Notes under the pieces: model-generated | What the model was told of the DNA's origin: nothing | What the model saw: only the letters and a program-made list of their open reading frames with translations | The model's database searches: none | Source of the DNA: Pyrinomonadaceae bacterium | GTDB taxonomy: Bacteria; Acidobacteriota; Blastocatellia; Pyrinomonadales; Pyrinomonadaceae | Assembly (NCBI GenBank): GCA_019186825.1 | Contig: JABARP010000002.1 | Coordinates: 62,001 to 126,000, forward strand | Length of the DNA: 64,000 nt | Direction of reading: 5' to 3' | In this document: positions 34,147 through 44,973 of the stretch, piece by piece | Position numbering within the stretch: position 1 is the stretch's first letter | How the letters are laid out: each line of letters opens with the position of its first letter | Position numbers and translations under genes: made by a program

Positions 34147-36654
34147 ATGAAAGAAGAGACACCTCAACCAATCCAACTAGGCCGAAAAAAGCCCGAGATC
34201 GTAGAGATCCACACCGATCCGGTCTGCGGAATGGCGGTAACAGAGAATCTGGCAGCCGCTCAAGTAGAGTTCAACGGAAAGGGATATTATTTCTGCGCTG
34301 TCACCTGTCGCGATCGTTTTTTGAGCGAGCCGCAAAAGTACCTTGATGGTGCTACGGAATCGATGCGCGGATCGTGCTGCGGTTCCGGTGCACAAACAAG
34401 CACGGCATCCACGACGCACATCGATCCTGTCTGCGGAATGACCGTTGACCCCAACTCCGCCGCCGGTACACACACGTACAACGGAAAGGAGCATTATTTC
34501 TGCTCGAAAGGCTGTGTTGAAAAGTTCAAGGCCGATCCTGAAAAGTATCTGAGCCCACGTGAGCCAAAGGACCAACCGCTTGATGTCGAATACACCTGCC
34601 CGATGCACCCCGAAATCGTGCAGATCGGCCCCGGAACATGTCCGAAATGCGGTATGGCCCTCGAACCCGTAGAGGTTTCCCTCGAAGATGTCGAAGATCC
34701 GGAACTGATCGACATGCGTCGCCGATTCTGGATTTCAGCCGTATTGACACTTCCGGTATTCATCCTTGCGATGGCAGAAATGCTGCCGGGATTCGCCGCG
34801 ATCGTTTCCCCGAACGTGTCGATATGGGTGCAATTCCTTCTTGCTACACCGGTCGTACTTTGGGGCGGATTCCCTTTCTTTGAACGTGCTGTCCAATCGA
34901 TAAAGAATGTCAGCCCGAATATGTTCACCCTGATCGCGATCGGTACCGGTGCGGCATATCTGCTCAGCCTCGCGGCGTTGTTCTTCCCCGACATCTTTCC
35001 CGAAGCGATGCGCGATATGCACACGGGGATGGTCCCGGCGTATTTTGAATCCGCCGCGGTCATCACTACGCTCGTCCTGCTCGGCCAAGTCCTCGAACTT
35101 AAGGCGCGTTCGCAGACATCTTCGGCGATCAAGGAACTCCTCCGCCTTGCCCCGGAAACGGCGATTCGAATTGACGCAAACGGCAATGCAACTGTCATTT
35201 CTCTTTCAGAAGTCCATGTCGGCGATCTGCTGCTCGTCAACGCTAACGAAAAGATTCCCGTCGACGGGAAGATCGAGAAAGGCGGGTCAGCCGTCAATGA
35301 ATCAATGGTTACGGGCGAATCGTTGCCTGTCGAGAAGAGTGTTGGGGACACCGTGATCGGAGGCACGCTCAACGGACCGCGAGTTTTCGAGATGCGTGCA
35401 GAGCACGTCGGACGCGACACGGTTCTTTCGCAGATAGTAAAAATGGTGAGCGAAGCGCAGCGGTCGCGCGCACCGATACAGAGGTTCGCCGATGTCGTCG
35501 CATCGTACTTTGTACCGGCGGTTGTGATCGCCGCGATCATCGCCTTCACTGTATGGCTTTTCCTCGGCAGCCTTGCGTTTGCAATTGTTGCCGCGGTCTC
35601 GGTTTTGATCATTGCTTGCCCTTGTGCGCTTGGCCTCGCGACTCCGATGTCCGTGATGGTCGCTACGGGCCAGGGAGCTCGCAACGGCGTTCTCGTCAAG
35701 AAGGCTGCTGCTCTTGAAAACCTTGCAAAGGTCGATATCATTGCCGTCGATAAGACCGGTACGCTAACCGAAGGGCGACCTGCCGTAAGATCGATCGTCG
35801 AGGAAGGGAGGTGGAATGGATCGGATTTGCTCGCACTTGCTGCTTCCGTCGAAACGCATAGCGAACATCCGCTTGCACATGCTGTTGTTGCAGAGGCAGA
35901 AAGCCGTGGGATCTCAATTCCAAAAGCTGAAAACTTCACCTCTCAGACCGGCGTCGGGGTAACTGCTGTCGTGAATGCGAAGAAAATTGCTATCGCGGCG
36001 GCATCAAAGGGTGCGGCTGTGGACGAACTTCGACGCCAGGGCCAAACCGTCATCGCCGTGGAGGTAGACGGTACGACCGCAGGCTACATCGGCCTGGCAG
36101 ATGCTATAAAACCCTCCGCGAAAGCGGTCGTCAAAGAGCTGCATGCTCGTGGAAAGCAGATCGTTATGATGACGGGCGATAACGAACTCACTGCAGCTGC
36201 GGTCGCAAAAGAGCTTGAAATCGATTCCTACATTGCCGAAGTAACTCCTGAGAAAAAGGCCGAGAAGATCGCCGAACTAAAGGGCAAAGGCAAGGTCGTC
36301 GCGATGGCCGGAGATGGCGTCAACGATGCGCCCGCCCTTGTAACAGCTGATGTCGGAATCGCCTTCGCTGAAGGGACGAGTGTCGCAATTGAATCCGCTG
36401 ATATCACGCTACTGCATTCAGATCTCGGCGGCATCCTGAAGGCTATCAACCTCAGCCGTGCGACAATGCGGAACATCCGCGAGAACCTTCTTTTCGCCTT
36501 TTGCTACAACGTCCTTGGCATTCCGATCGCAGCCGGTGTGTTATTCCCCGTCTTCGGACTGCTGTTGTCGCCGATGATCGCAAGTGCGGCGATGACGTTC
36601 AGTTCCGTGTCCGTGATCGCGAACGCTCTTCGACTCCGAAACCAGCAGATCTAA
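34147..36654 (+). CDS. copA: Copper-exporting P1B-1 ATPase with two YHS domains
   Basis: 835 residues. The N-terminus carries two YHS domains (DPVCGMAV... about 18-65; DPVCGMTV... about 95-140) and a CPMHP...CPKCGM metal-binding module (about 150-177) instead of classical CxxC HMA domains. The ATPase core follows: CPC in the transmembrane ion path (about 490), DKTGTLTEG (phosphorylated Asp about 534) and [21 protein letters not shown] and [17 protein letters not shown] in the last helices fit Cu(I) (P1B-1) specificity. It lies behind the MerR-type promoter. Confidence 0.93.
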   Translation: MKEETPQPIQLGRKKPEIVEIHTDPVCGMAVTENLAAAQVEFNGKGYYFCAVTCRDRFLSEPQKYLDGATESMRGSCCGSGAQTSTASTTHIDPVCGMTVDPNSAAGTHTYNGKEHYFCSKGCVEKFKADPEKYLSPREPKDQPLDVEYTCPMHPEIVQIGPGTCPKCGMALEPVEVSLEDVEDPELIDMRRRFWISAVLTLPVFILAMAEMLPGFAAIVSPNVSIWVQFLLATPVVLWGGFPFFERAVQSIKNVSPNMFTLIAIGTGAAYLLSLAALFFPDIFPEAMRDMHTGMVPAYFESAAVITTLVLLGQVLELKARSQTSSAIKELLRLAPETAIRIDANGNATVISLSEVHVGDLLLVNANEKIPVDGKIEKGGSAVNESMVTGESLPVEKSVGDTVIGGTLNGPRVFEMRAEHVGRDTVLSQIVKMVSEAQRSRAPIQRFADVVASYFVPAVVIAAIIAFTVWLFLGSLAFAIVAAVSVLIIACPCALGLATPMSVMVATGQGARNGVLVKKAAALENLAKVDIIAVDKTGTLTEGRPAVRSIVEEGRWNGSDLLALAASVETHSEHPLAHAVVAEAESRGISIPKAENFTSQTGVGVTAVVNAKKIAIAAASKGAAVDELRRQGQTVIAVEVDGTTAGYIGLADAIKPSAKAVVKELHARGKQIVMMTGDNELTAAAVAKELEIDSYIAEVTPEKKAEKIAELKGKGKVVAMAGDGVNDAPALVTADVGIAFAEGTSVAIESADITLLHSDLGGILKAINLSRATMRNIRENLLFAFCYNVLGIPIAAGVLFPVFGLLLSPMIASAAMTFSSVSVIANALRLRNQQI

Positions 36655-36714
36655 ATGACGATTCGAGCATTAAAAGGGACTTCCGCCACCGGTCAGAGAA
36701 AGTCCTTTATCTTC

Positions 36715-36743
36715 TTGAAAATGATTTTCAATTTCTATACAAT
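36715..36743 (+). promoter_or_regulatory. Fur-box-like operator overlapping a promoter
   Basis: A perfect 8-1-8 palindrome TTGAAAATGATTTTCAA (36715-36731) matches 13 of 15 positions of the TGATAATnATTATCA Fur core. TTGAAA (36715-36720) is also the -35 of a promoter with a 17-base spacer and TACAAT (36738-36743), so a bound repressor would block RNA polymerase. The gene starts nine bases on. Confidence 0.65.
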
Positions 36744-36751
36744 CCGTCTTT

Positions 36752-37777
36752 ATGAAGAATTCATTTCCAACCGTCTTCCGTTTAAATCGGCTCTTTAGCC
36801 TTGTTGGCATTCTAGCACTCGCCGCGATGCCGCTCTTTGCTCAGCACGGCGACCATGCCGGGCATAAGGTGCAAACGGCGAAGAACCCCACCGGCGTGCT
36901 GTTGCTCGCTCACGGTGGGAAGGCCGCGTGGAACGATGAGGTCAACAACGTAGCCGCCGAGATCGGCAAGCAATTCCCTGTCGAGGTCGCCTTTGGTATG
37001 GCGACAAAGCGGAATATTCAGAACGCGATCAACAAACTTGAGGCCCAGGGCGTAACGTCGATCGTCGCGGTCCCGCTCTTTATTTCGTCGAACAGCTCCG
37101 TAATAACCTCGACAGAATACTTGCTCGGCCTACGAAAAGATGCACCCAAGGACCTCGCTGTTTTTGCGAAAATGGACCACGGGAGCGGCGGCCATGGCGG
37201 GCACGATGCTCATTCCGGTCATACGAATCCATCCGGTGCCGAGCCTTTCGACCCCACAACACCGGTGGCTCACAAAGTGCCGATCACGATGCGAAAGGCT
37301 CTTGATGCGGACCCGATCGTTGCGGACATTCTGCTTACTCGAGCTTCATCCATCAGCAAGGACCCGAAGAACGAGGTCGTCATTGTCGTTGCACACGGCC
37401 CGGTTTCAGAGGAAACGAATCGCCTTTGGCTGAACGATATGGCAAAGCTTGCGGACGGGATGAAAGCAAAGAGTAGCTATCGAGCAATCGAATATCTGAC
37501 GGTGCGTGACGACGCTCCGGAAGCGATCCGCGGCCAGGCAACGGCGGAGTTCCGTGCACTTGTCGAAAAGGCGAACGCTCAAGAAGCTCGTGTCCTTATC
37601 GTCCCTCTGCTCCTTTCCTTCGGCGGTATAGAAGAAGGTGTGAAGAAGCGTCTTGACGGGCTCGACTACACGATCACGTCGCAAGCTCTTCTGCCGGACG
37701 CGCGTATCGCACAGTGGGCGATCAGATCGGTCACGGCCGCAAGCCAGGCGAGCGTCCAGCAAGAGCACGTGCATTGA
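36752..37777 (+). CDS. Exported CbiX/SirB-like chelatase-family protein
   Basis: 341 residues. A signal peptide (to about AMPLFAQ) is followed by LLLAHGGKAAWNDEV and a second half with VVIVVAHGPVSEETNRLW, two repeats of the class II chelatase fold (CbiX/SirB) whose His in the HG motif binds metal. A His/Gly-rich stretch (HGSGGHGGHDAHSGH, about 142-157) and a His-rich N- and C-terminus add metal-binding potential. Known relatives insert Co or Fe into tetrapyrroles in the cytoplasm; an exported one more likely binds or delivers metal. The Fur-box promoter lies just upstream. Confidence 0.75.
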   Translation: MKNSFPTVFRLNRLFSLVGILALAAMPLFAQHGDHAGHKVQTAKNPTGVLLLAHGGKAAWNDEVNNVAAEIGKQFPVEVAFGMATKRNIQNAINKLEAQGVTSIVAVPLFISSNSSVITSTEYLLGLRKDAPKDLAVFAKMDHGSGGHGGHDAHSGHTNPSGAEPFDPTTPVAHKVPITMRKALDADPIVADILLTRASSISKDPKNEVVIVVAHGPVSEETNRLWLNDMAKLADGMKAKSSYRAIEYLTVRDDAPEAIRGQATAEFRALVEKANAQEARVLIVPLLLSFGGIEEGVKKRLDGLDYTITSQALLPDARIAQWAIRSVTAASQASVQQEHVH

Positions 37778-37816
37778 GGAGCAGGATCTCTACTCGAATT
37801 TGATGTATCCACATTA

Positions 37817-37852
37817 GGGAGCGGTAGGGTTGTATTTATACCTCTCGCTCCC
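37817..37852 (+). repeat. Hairpin between the CbiX-like and Cys-rich genes
   Basis: GGGAGCG (37817-37823) pairs with CGCTCCC (37846-37852), with an inner AGG/CCT pair. No T-run follows; possibly a weak terminator. Confidence 0.4.
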
Positions 37853-37936
37853 GTTCTCGTCTCAGTGAGGTTCGAAAACCGGTAACTGCCCTTTTTCCCT
37901 TGACGAACGGCCGATTAGTTTATACCTTGCTCATAT

Positions 37937-38320
37937 ATGCTTAGGCGCCTTTCGGCTATACTTTTCATCCTTGCCCTCGCCGGCCAGATATATGCCGGCG
38001 TCTGCGGATGTATGGGCGGCGAAAGCGAAGCGGCACACGCCTGTTGCAAACCAAAGACGGCGGTCGAAAATTCGATGCAGGGCAAGGCCTGCTGCGAGAC
38101 GGTGTGCGCGATGTCGCACTCCGAGAATACCGTCCCGGATCGCCTCGAAACAATTGCGAAGATCACGTTCCAAGCGAGCGAACCGCCCACTGTACCGACT
38201 TTCGCCTTTGCACCCCGTTCTGTAGTTCGCACTTCTAATACGCCGACGAGAGTCCTTCTTGATGCGGCACACGTGCGCCCGCCTGAGCTATACCTGCGTC
38301 ATCGCGCCTTCCTGATCTAA
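37937..38320 (+). CDS. Small exported Cys-rich protein
   Basis: 127 residues. Signal peptide to about residue 20 (QIYAG), then eight cysteines within ~50 residues in the pairs CGC, CC, CC and ETVC, partly with Met/His (AMSHSEN). The C-terminal half has no cysteine. The pattern suggests a periplasmic metal-binding protein, fitting its place in the copper island, but I recognise no family. It lies 159 bases after the CbiX-like gene and 127 bases before the YtkA-like gene. Confidence 0.65.
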   Translation: MLRRLSAILFILALAGQIYAGVCGCMGGESEAAHACCKPKTAVENSMQGKACCETVCAMSHSENTVPDRLETIAKITFQASEPPTVPTFAFAPRSVVRTSNTPTRVLLDAAHVRPPELYLRHRAFLI

Positions 38321-38447
38321 TCAACCGCAGATATTTGAATTGCAATCGCCGCACAACCTGAGGCGAAAGCATTTTCGTGCGCCGAAGTGTGTTTTTCGGA
38401 CGCTGACCATCTACCAAGACTTTCGTTCAATTATGAGGATTTCTTTT

Positions 38448-38867
38448 ATGTTCAAGGCTATCGCAGCATTTATTTTCCTTTCTATCTCTGTCTTTGCAAT
38501 TGCCTGCGGAGGCAGCAGTACATCTGGCGGAAAAACGATCAAGGCCGGTCCTGCCGGCAACAACCTGACCGCGACGCTTGCAAGCTCCGACGGTGTGCTT
38601 CGCAACGGCAAGCAGAACTTCACGCTCACGTTTACTGACCAGTCCGGGAAGCCGGTCGATGTCGGTTCGGTCGCGCTCAATTTCTTTATGCCCGCAATGG
38701 GATCGATGGCTGCCATGAATAACCCTGCGAGTTTTACGACGACGAATACGCCCGGAGTTTATGCAGGCAAGGTCGATCTCGAAATGGCAGGAGAATGGCA
38801 GGCCCAGATCACCTATGATGGCCCCGCGGGCAAAGGAAAGGCGACGATCACGACAACCGCTCAATGA
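38448..38867 (+). CDS. YtkA/FixH-like lipoprotein
   Basis: About 139 residues. A lipobox (FAIACGG) gives a membrane-anchored mature protein, and the domain runs from NLTATLASSDGVLRNGKQNF to the end. FMPAMGSMAAMNNPASF and GVYAGKVDLEMAGEWQAQI are typical of the YtkA-like domain (PF13115), often found with CusB-type adaptors. Its Met-rich stretch could bind copper. ATG 38448 is preferred because GAGGAT lies seven bases before it; ATG 38433 is an alternative. cusA follows after 35 bases. Confidence 0.85.
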   Translation: MFKAIAAFIFLSISVFAIACGGSSTSGGKTIKAGPAGNNLTATLASSDGVLRNGKQNFTLTFTDQSGKPVDVGSVALNFFMPAMGSMAAMNNPASFTTTNTPGVYAGKVDLEMAGEWQAQITYDGPAGKGKATITTTAQ

Positions 38868-38902
38868 TCCGCTGATAACGAGTTAACGGCGAAAGAGGCA
38901 AT

Positions 38903-41900
38903 ATGATCAACTGGCTGATCGATTGGTCGATCAACAATCGCGTCATCGTTCTTGTCATCTACGTCGCGATCGCGGCGGCCGGATATTGGGCGCTGACGCG
39001 TACCCCGATCGACGCTATACCGGATCTCTCGGACAATCAGGTGATCGTATTTTCAGACTGGCCTGGTCGCTCGCCGAAAGAGGTCGAGGATCAGGTCACG
39101 TATCCGCTGGTTACGAATCTTCAAGGTCTGCCAGGCGTACGAACTGTCCGAGCGAGTTCGGCGTTCGGATTCTCGATGATCAATGTCATCTTCGAGGATG
39201 ATGTTGAGCTCTATTGGGCGAGAACGCGGATCCTCGAACGCCTGAATCTTGTCTCACGAGGCCTGCCTGAGGGCGTCACGCCGACGCTCGGCCCCGATGC
39301 CTCGGGCCTCGGCCAGATCTTCTGGTACACGCTCGAATCCGATTCGATGAGCCTGCGTGATCTTACGACGCTGCAGGACTGGTTCGTGCGTTACCAGCTG
39401 AATTCCGTCCCGGGAATCTCAGAGGTTGCGACCGTTGGCGGCTACGTCCAGCAGTATCAGATCGACGTCGATCCTAATCGTTTGAGGGCGGTCAACATCC
39501 CACTTTCAAAGGTCGTTGAGGCGGTCGAGCGGTCGAACAACAATGTAGGCGGCAACGTTGTCGAGCAAGCAGGCGAATGGACCGTCGTCCGCGGCCTTGG
39601 GCTTGTCGGGTCGGTCGCCGATGTCGAGAACATCGTTATCGGGGCCGAGAACGGTACACCCATCTTCGTCCGGAACGTTGGTGAGGTAAAGCTTGGCAAT
39701 GCCTTTCGAACCGGTTCCCTCGACAAGAACGGAAAGGAGGCTGTCGGAGGCGTCGTGATAATGCGTTACGGCATCAGCGCCTTGGACGCCATCGATGCCG
39801 TAAAGCAAAAGATCGCCGAGATCGAACCGGGACTGCCCGAAGGCGTGCGCCTTGTTCCATTCTATGACCGCACCGACCTGATCCATCGAACCGCCGACAC
39901 GCTCAAATGGGCGTTGATCGAAGAGTTCGTGCTTGTAACCATCGTCAATCTACTATTCCTCGCACATTTCCGCTCGATCTTTATCGTCACGATACCGCTG
40001 CCAATGGCCGCCTTGGTGTCGTTCCTCTTTATGTATTTTGCGGGCGTGACGTCGAACATTATGTCGCTTGCCGGCATAGCGATCGCTGTTTCGGACCTCG
40101 TCGATGCAGGGATCGTCGTTACAGAGAATGCGTATCGCTCGATCGAGAAGGTAGGAGGAAGCATTACCGATCGTGGACGTATTTGGGAGATCGTTCGCGA
40201 CGCGTCGAAGATGGTCGGGCGGCCGATCTTTTCATCAATGGCGATAATCGTCATCGCATTCATTCCGGTCTTTGCCCTTACCGGTCAGGAAGGCAAGCTT
40301 TTCCACCCCCTCGCATACACAAAGTCGTTTGCAATGGTAGCCGCAGCCGTGATGGGCATCACGCTTATACCGGTACTCTGCGGCTTACTTTTGAAAGGGC
40401 GGCTTAAACCCGAAGAGGCCAATCCGATAATGCGAGTGCTGCGGCGTTTCTACAAACCGCTCCTCGAGAAGGCACTCGAGAATCGGCTCGCAACTATCAT
40501 TCTTGCTTTGATCTTTTTTACAGGTGCGATGATCGCGACGACCGGCATTGGAAGCGAATTTATGCCGCCGCTCAATGAAGGCGACCTTTTGTATATGCCG
40601 GTTACAGACCCGGCGATCTCACTCGACGAGGCAACGCGCATCCTGAGCAAACAGAACGAGATCATCGCCGCGTTCCCGGAGGTAGCTTGGGCGGTCGGAA
40701 AGGCGGGACGAGCGGAAACTTCGACCGATCCCGCACCGGTGAATATGAATGAGACGGTCGTTCACCTTAAGCCCAAAGGCGAATGGCGGCCGGGAATGAC
40801 GAGAGAAAAGCTCATCGCAGAGCTTGATGCCCAGCTAAAGATGCCGGGCGTTACGAATATCTGGACCCAGCCGATCATTAACCGCATCGATATGCTCGCT
40901 ACTGGCATTCGCTCCCAAGTCGGAATAAAGATCTTCGGCAACGATCTGAAAACCCTCGAACAATTGTCGCGAAAGGTCGCGGCAGCGGCACAAACTGTCG
41001 AAGGTGCGGCCGACGTCTATCCGGAGCAGATCGGTGGGGCACCATATCTCGATATCGACATCGACCGAGCGGCTGCTGCACGGTACGGCATCGACGTGGC
41101 GGAGATCCAGGAAGTGATCGAAAAAGGGATAGGCGAGGTGGACCTAACAACCGCTATAGAAGGCAGGAACCGCTTTCCGATCCGCGTACGGTACGCTCCG
41201 GAGTTTCGCCGCGATGCGGACGCGATCGGCAAGATACCGATCATTGCCGCCTCCGGTGCTGTGGTGCCATTGGCAGAAGTTGCGAAGATCCAGAAGGTCG
41301 AAGGGCCATCGATGATACAGAGCGAGAATGGCCTGCTTCGCGGCACCGTCTTGCTGAATGTTCGCGGCCGCGACATCGGTAGCTTTGTCGAAGAGGCCGA
41401 TGCAGCGATAAAGAAGGAAGTGCCTATACCCGGCGGCTATTACTTTGCCTGGAGTGGCCAGTACGAGAATCAGCTGCACGCTCGTTCGCGTCTAATGATC
41501 GTCGTTCCGATCGTCATCCTGATCATCTTTCTGATGCTCTATATGACGTATCATTCGTTCCTCGAAGCGGCTCATATGCTGCTCGCAATTCCGTTCGCAC
41601 TGACAGGCGGTTTCTACCTGCTCTGGATGATGCAATACAACTTTTCAGTTGCGGTTTGGGTCGGGTTCATTGCCCTTTTTGGGGCCGCGGTGCAGACGGC
41701 GATCGTAATGGTCGTGTACCTCGAAGAAGCGGTCGCTCGAAAGAAAGCAGAGCTAGAAAAGCTCGACAAAAAGTCGCTTCTCGAAGCTGTAACGGAAGGC
41801 GCACTTCTACGGCTTCGTCCAAAGGTCATGACCGTCACAACGATCCTCGCCGGACTACTGCCGATTATGTGGAGCACGGGTGCCGGTGCGGAAGTGATGC

Positions 41901-42031
41901 GGCCACTCGCTATTCCGGTTTTCGGCGGAATGGTGTCGAGTCTGCTACACGTACTGATAGTTACGCCGGTCGTCTTCTACTGGCTGCGACTCTACGAAAT
42001 ATCGCGGGAGGAACGAAATGTCGATGCGTAG
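38903..42031 (+). CDS. cusA: Cu(I)/Ag(I) efflux pump CusA (HME-RND)
   Basis: 1042 residues, inner-membrane trimer of the heavy-metal RND type. [37 protein letters not shown] and [16 protein letters not shown] fit CusA. Two regions match the E. coli copper relay: APVNMNETV (Met ~614) and [17 protein letters not shown] (Met ~664), the latter equal to the position of Met672 in E. coli CusA; zinc/cobalt CzcA lacks these. Twelve transmembrane helices are expected. cusC overlaps its end by 14 bases. Confidence 0.95.
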   Translation: MINWLIDWSINNRVIVLVIYVAIAAAGYWALTRTPIDAIPDLSDNQVIVFSDWPGRSPKEVEDQVTYPLVTNLQGLPGVRTVRASSAFGFSMINVIFEDDVELYWARTRILERLNLVSRGLPEGVTPTLGPDASGLGQIFWYTLESDSMSLRDLTTLQDWFVRYQLNSVPGISEVATVGGYVQQYQIDVDPNRLRAVNIPLSKVVEAVERSNNNVGGNVVEQAGEWTVVRGLGLVGSVADVENIVIGAENGTPIFVRNVGEVKLGNAFRTGSLDKNGKEAVGGVVIMRYGISALDAIDAVKQKIAEIEPGLPEGVRLVPFYDRTDLIHRTADTLKWALIEEFVLVTIVNLLFLAHFRSIFIVTIPLPMAALVSFLFMYFAGVTSNIMSLAGIAIAVSDLVDAGIVVTENAYRSIEKVGGSITDRGRIWEIVRDASKMVGRPIFSSMAIIVIAFIPVFALTGQEGKLFHPLAYTKSFAMVAAAVMGITLIPVLCGLLLKGRLKPEEANPIMRVLRRFYKPLLEKALENRLATIILALIFFTGAMIATTGIGSEFMPPLNEGDLLYMPVTDPAISLDEATRILSKQNEIIAAFPEVAWAVGKAGRAETSTDPAPVNMNETVVHLKPKGEWRPGMTREKLIAELDAQLKMPGVTNIWTQPIINRIDMLATGIRSQVGIKIFGNDLKTLEQLSRKVAAAAQTVEGAADVYPEQIGGAPYLDIDIDRAAAARYGIDVAEIQEVIEKGIGEVDLTTAIEGRNRFPIRVRYAPEFRRDADAIGKIPIIAASGAVVPLAEVAKIQKVEGPSMIQSENGLLRGTVLLNVRGRDIGSFVEEADAAIKKEVPIPGGYYFAWSGQYENQLHARSRLMIVVPIVILIIFLMLYMTYHSFLEAAHMLLAIPFALTGGFYLLWMMQYNFSVAVWVGFIALFGAAVQTAIVMVVYLEEAVARKKAELEKLDKKSLLEAVTEGALLRLRPKVMTVTTILAGLLPIMWSTGAGAEVMRPLAIPVFGGMVSSLLHVLIVTPVVFYWLRLYEISREERNVDA

Positions 42032-43403
42032 TATCAAAGTGTCGTTAAAGCGGTTCAAATCCCGCCGGGCGATCGGAGTTGGATTGCTATGTACGGCGAT
42101 CTTACTGCTCGGGCCGACCATCTTCGCTCAGACCGCCCAGGCCGATCCGGCAAAGAGTAGCGTGCGTTTCATAGATCCGGTAAACGGGTTTGCAGTCGAG
42201 CAGGCAGTTGAACGTGCACTCAAGGACAACGGAGAATTGGCGGCAATGCGAACCGAGGTCGAAGCCGGCGAAGCATTGCTACAGCAGGCCGGAGCGCGTC
42301 CAAATCCGACCCTTGAGGTGAAAGGGAGCAAACAGTTCGGCGGCACAGATAACAGCCTTATGGTCGAAGGCGGCCTTCCCCTCGAACTCGGAGGACGCCG
42401 TGCCGCTAGGATCAGTATAGCTGCGAAAGAACTCGAGATCCGAAGACTTGCCGCGGCCGAACAGGAGCGTCAGCTGGCAGCCGAAGTCCGGAATAAGTTC
42501 GGCGAGGTCCTGGCTGCTGTTATGAGGCTGCAGTTCACGGAAAAGACGCTTGCCCTCGCAAAGAACAATGTAGATCTTGTTGCTGCTCAAGTTTCCGAAG
42601 GAAGTCGGCCGCCGCTTGAGCAGAATATGGAAACGGTCGAGCTGAATCGTATCCGCTCGATGCGGGAGAGTGCAGAGGCCGCCGTCGAACTCCGTATGCT
42701 CGAGTTAAAGAACCTTCTCGGCATCGAACCGCGACAGCCGCTCGCGATCCGCGGTGAACTCGGGGAGATGATCGATACGATCCCGCCCGAAGCCACCTCT
42801 GTCGAGCGTGCCGTTCAATCGCGGCCGGACGTTCAAGGTGCGCGAGCAGTCGAAGCTCTCGCCGCGGCACGCGGCAGCCAGGCTCGTGCGGAGGGCCGCA
42901 TCGACGGGGAGTTAATGCTCGGCTACCAAAGGATGCGTTCGAGCTTTCCGCTGTTGGACATAAACGATCAAACCGCCGCGCTCATTACGATGGACGAGAG
43001 GATGAATTTTCTCACGTTCGGGATCAGGCTGACGCTTCCCTTGCGTGACCGCAAAGAAGGAATGGCCGCAGCCGCGATCTCGGAAGGTTCTGCCGCCCGC
43101 AGCCGCCGCGAGTTCAGTGAGCTTACGGCTCGACGCGAGATCGCTGCCGCATACGTTCGTTATGATCGTGCCAAACGTTCCGCAGAGATCTATCGCGTCG
43201 GGGTCCGCGACCAGGCCGCAGCAAATCTCGATGTCGTGAGGCAAACATATGAACTCGGTTCGAGGACGCTCCTCGACCACATCGCGGAGCAGCGGCGTTT
43301 CATCGACATCGAGAATGGCTACATCGATGCACTGCTTGAAGTATATCTTTCCCGCACGGAAATTCTGCGTGCGACAAATGCACCGGAGTTGACGAACAAA
43401 TGA
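42018..43403 (+). CDS. cusC: TolC-family outer-membrane channel (CusC/CzcC-like)
   Basis: 461 residues. A signal peptide (to about TIFAQ) precedes two repeats of the outer-membrane efflux protein domain: [34 protein letters not shown]-type hydrophobic strands and long helices ([20 protein letters not shown]). It overlaps cusA by 14 bases and starts after GGAGG. cusB overlaps its stop by four bases. In the common order the adaptor comes first; here it is pump-channel-adaptor. Confidence 0.85.
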   Translation: MSMRSIKVSLKRFKSRRAIGVGLLCTAILLLGPTIFAQTAQADPAKSSVRFIDPVNGFAVEQAVERALKDNGELAAMRTEVEAGEALLQQAGARPNPTLEVKGSKQFGGTDNSLMVEGGLPLELGGRRAARISIAAKELEIRRLAAAEQERQLAAEVRNKFGEVLAAVMRLQFTEKTLALAKNNVDLVAAQVSEGSRPPLEQNMETVELNRIRSMRESAEAAVELRMLELKNLLGIEPRQPLAIRGELGEMIDTIPPEATSVERAVQSRPDVQGARAVEALAAARGSQARAEGRIDGELMLGYQRMRSSFPLLDINDQTAALITMDERMNFLTFGIRLTLPLRDRKEGMAAAAISEGSAARSRREFSELTARREIAAAYVRYDRAKRSAEIYRVGVRDQAAANLDVVRQTYELGSRTLLDHIAEQRRFIDIENGYIDALLEVYLSRTEILRATNAPELTNK

Positions 43404-44947
43404 CCGATAAGACAAGTATAGTGAACGACAACGAAACGAATGCTCAGGAGCCAAAAGGCCATACGGAGAACGGTCATTCGCGAGGCGGCCGAATCTTATT
43501 GATCGGCGGTGCGATCGTCGGGATTGGACTCGTTGCGGTCATCCTCGCGTTGCTTTTCGGAGGATTTGGCGGCAATGCCGGGCGTCCGGTCTCCGCGCCA
43601 CGCAACACAGATTTCGGGCCTGCTCAACCCGCCGACACTTCAAAACAGATCCTTTCGCTGACCGCCGACCAAGTTCAAAGTGCCGGAGTACAGGTAGAGT
43701 CGGTAGGCGAGCAGTTGTCATCTGAGGCCGCAAACACGTCCGCCGCCGGCACCGTCGAGGCGAACGCGTATCGCCAGACGCCGGTCGTCGCACTCGCAGG
43801 CGGAATTGTCCGACGCGTCGTTCCCGAACTAGGCTCTACGGTCCGAGCCGGTCAAACACTCGCTGTCGTCTTCAGCAATGAATTCGCGCAAACACAGTCG
43901 CGCTATCTATCACTTCGCACCGAGACCGAAAACGCACGGCGTCGCTACGAACGAGCGATCCGTCTAGCAGCTATCAACCAGCCGGACCGCGCCGAACTTG
44001 AACAAGCCGTAAGGCAGCGAAGCACGGCCCAAGCAGCTTTGGCAGAAAGCCGCAGCCGCTACGAACGGACAACAAAGCTCCTGAAGATCGGTGCCGCTAG
44101 CCGCGAAGAGCTTGAGCAGGATACCGCGAAGCTTCAAACAGCTGAGGCGGAACTCGAAGAGGCACGCCGCCGTGAAGAGCGAGCATCGAAGCTATTGCCG
44201 ATCAGTTCCGAGGTCCGAACTGCAAATGAAGAAGCGATGAATCAACTGCGCATCTCCGAAGCTGAACTTGCGGCTGTCCGTCAGCGGCTGATCCTGTTCG
44301 GGATGTCGACTCAACGCGTGGATCGTCTGACCGCATCGCAGATCACTTCCGAGCTCGCCATCCCGGCCCCGTCATCGGGGACGATCACGAGCCGTTCGGT
44401 GAATGTTGGCGAGGTCATTGAGGCAAACAAGGAGCTTCTCCGCGTCACTGACCTTTCGAGCGTCTGGGTGATCGCTCAGGTGTATGAACGAGATATTGCA
44501 CGCCTGCATACAGGTTCGGCAGCGACCATCAACGCTGAGGCGTTCCCGGAACGGGTCTTTCGCGGCCAGATCGTCTATATCGACCCGCAGATAGATGAGA
44601 CGAGCCGCACGGCGAAGGTGCGTATCGAGGTTGGCAATCCCGGCGACATCTTGAAGATCGGGATGTTCGTTCGAGTTTCACTGAGCGGCCTTCAGGCCGG
44701 TGAGCGTACGATCCCCATTGTACCCGCGGCGGCAGTACAGACGATCGACGGCCGGCAGATCGTCTTTGTTGCAACGGATGATCCGAATGCCTTCGAGCTG
44801 CGTCCCGTGCGTTTAGGGAGCGAAACCGACGGCCGCACCTCGGTCATTGAGGGATTGAGCCGGGGTGAAAAGGTCGTAACGACAGGCAGCTTTATGCTTC
44901 GTGCAGAATGGCTAAAGACGCGGCAAGGCCAGCCCGATCATCATTAA
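43400..44947 (+). CDS. cusB: CusB-type periplasmic adaptor (membrane fusion protein)
   Basis: 515 residues. One N-terminal membrane anchor (RILLIGGAIVGIGLVAVIL), a barrel-sandwich domain (VVALAGGIVRRVVPELGSTVRAGQTL is split here for length; VVALAGGIVRRV is the lipoyl motif), a coiled coil of about 90 residues with repeated Ala/Glu/Arg (residues ~170-280), then the beta-barrel and membrane-proximal domains (ITSRSVNVGEVIEANKELL, RTIPIVPAAAVQT). Unlike E. coli CusB, no Met-rich N-terminal metal site is obvious. Last gene of the copper island. Confidence 0.88.
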   Translation: MTDKTSIVNDNETNAQEPKGHTENGHSRGGRILLIGGAIVGIGLVAVILALLFGGFGGNAGRPVSAPRNTDFGPAQPADTSKQILSLTADQVQSAGVQVESVGEQLSSEAANTSAAGTVEANAYRQTPVVALAGGIVRRVVPELGSTVRAGQTLAVVFSNEFAQTQSRYLSLRTETENARRRYERAIRLAAINQPDRAELEQAVRQRSTAQAALAESRSRYERTTKLLKIGAASREELEQDTAKLQTAEAELEEARRREERASKLLPISSEVRTANEEAMNQLRISEAELAAVRQRLILFGMSTQRVDRLTASQITSELAIPAPSSGTITSRSVNVGEVIEANKELLRVTDLSSVWVIAQVYERDIARLHTGSAATINAEAFPERVFRGQIVYIDPQIDETSRTAKVRIEVGNPGDILKIGMFVRVSLSGLQAGERTIPIVPAAAVQTIDGRQIVFVATDDPNAFELRPVRLGSETDGRTSVIEGLSRGEKVVTTGSFMLRAEWLKTRQGQPDHH

Positions 44948-44973
44948 GAACAGTTGTGTCGCCGTAAGTTTTT

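Noticed and set aside
34494..35939. 481-codon open frame antisense to copA
   Set aside because: Low-complexity Ser/Thr/Arg translation and full overlap with a well supported gene.
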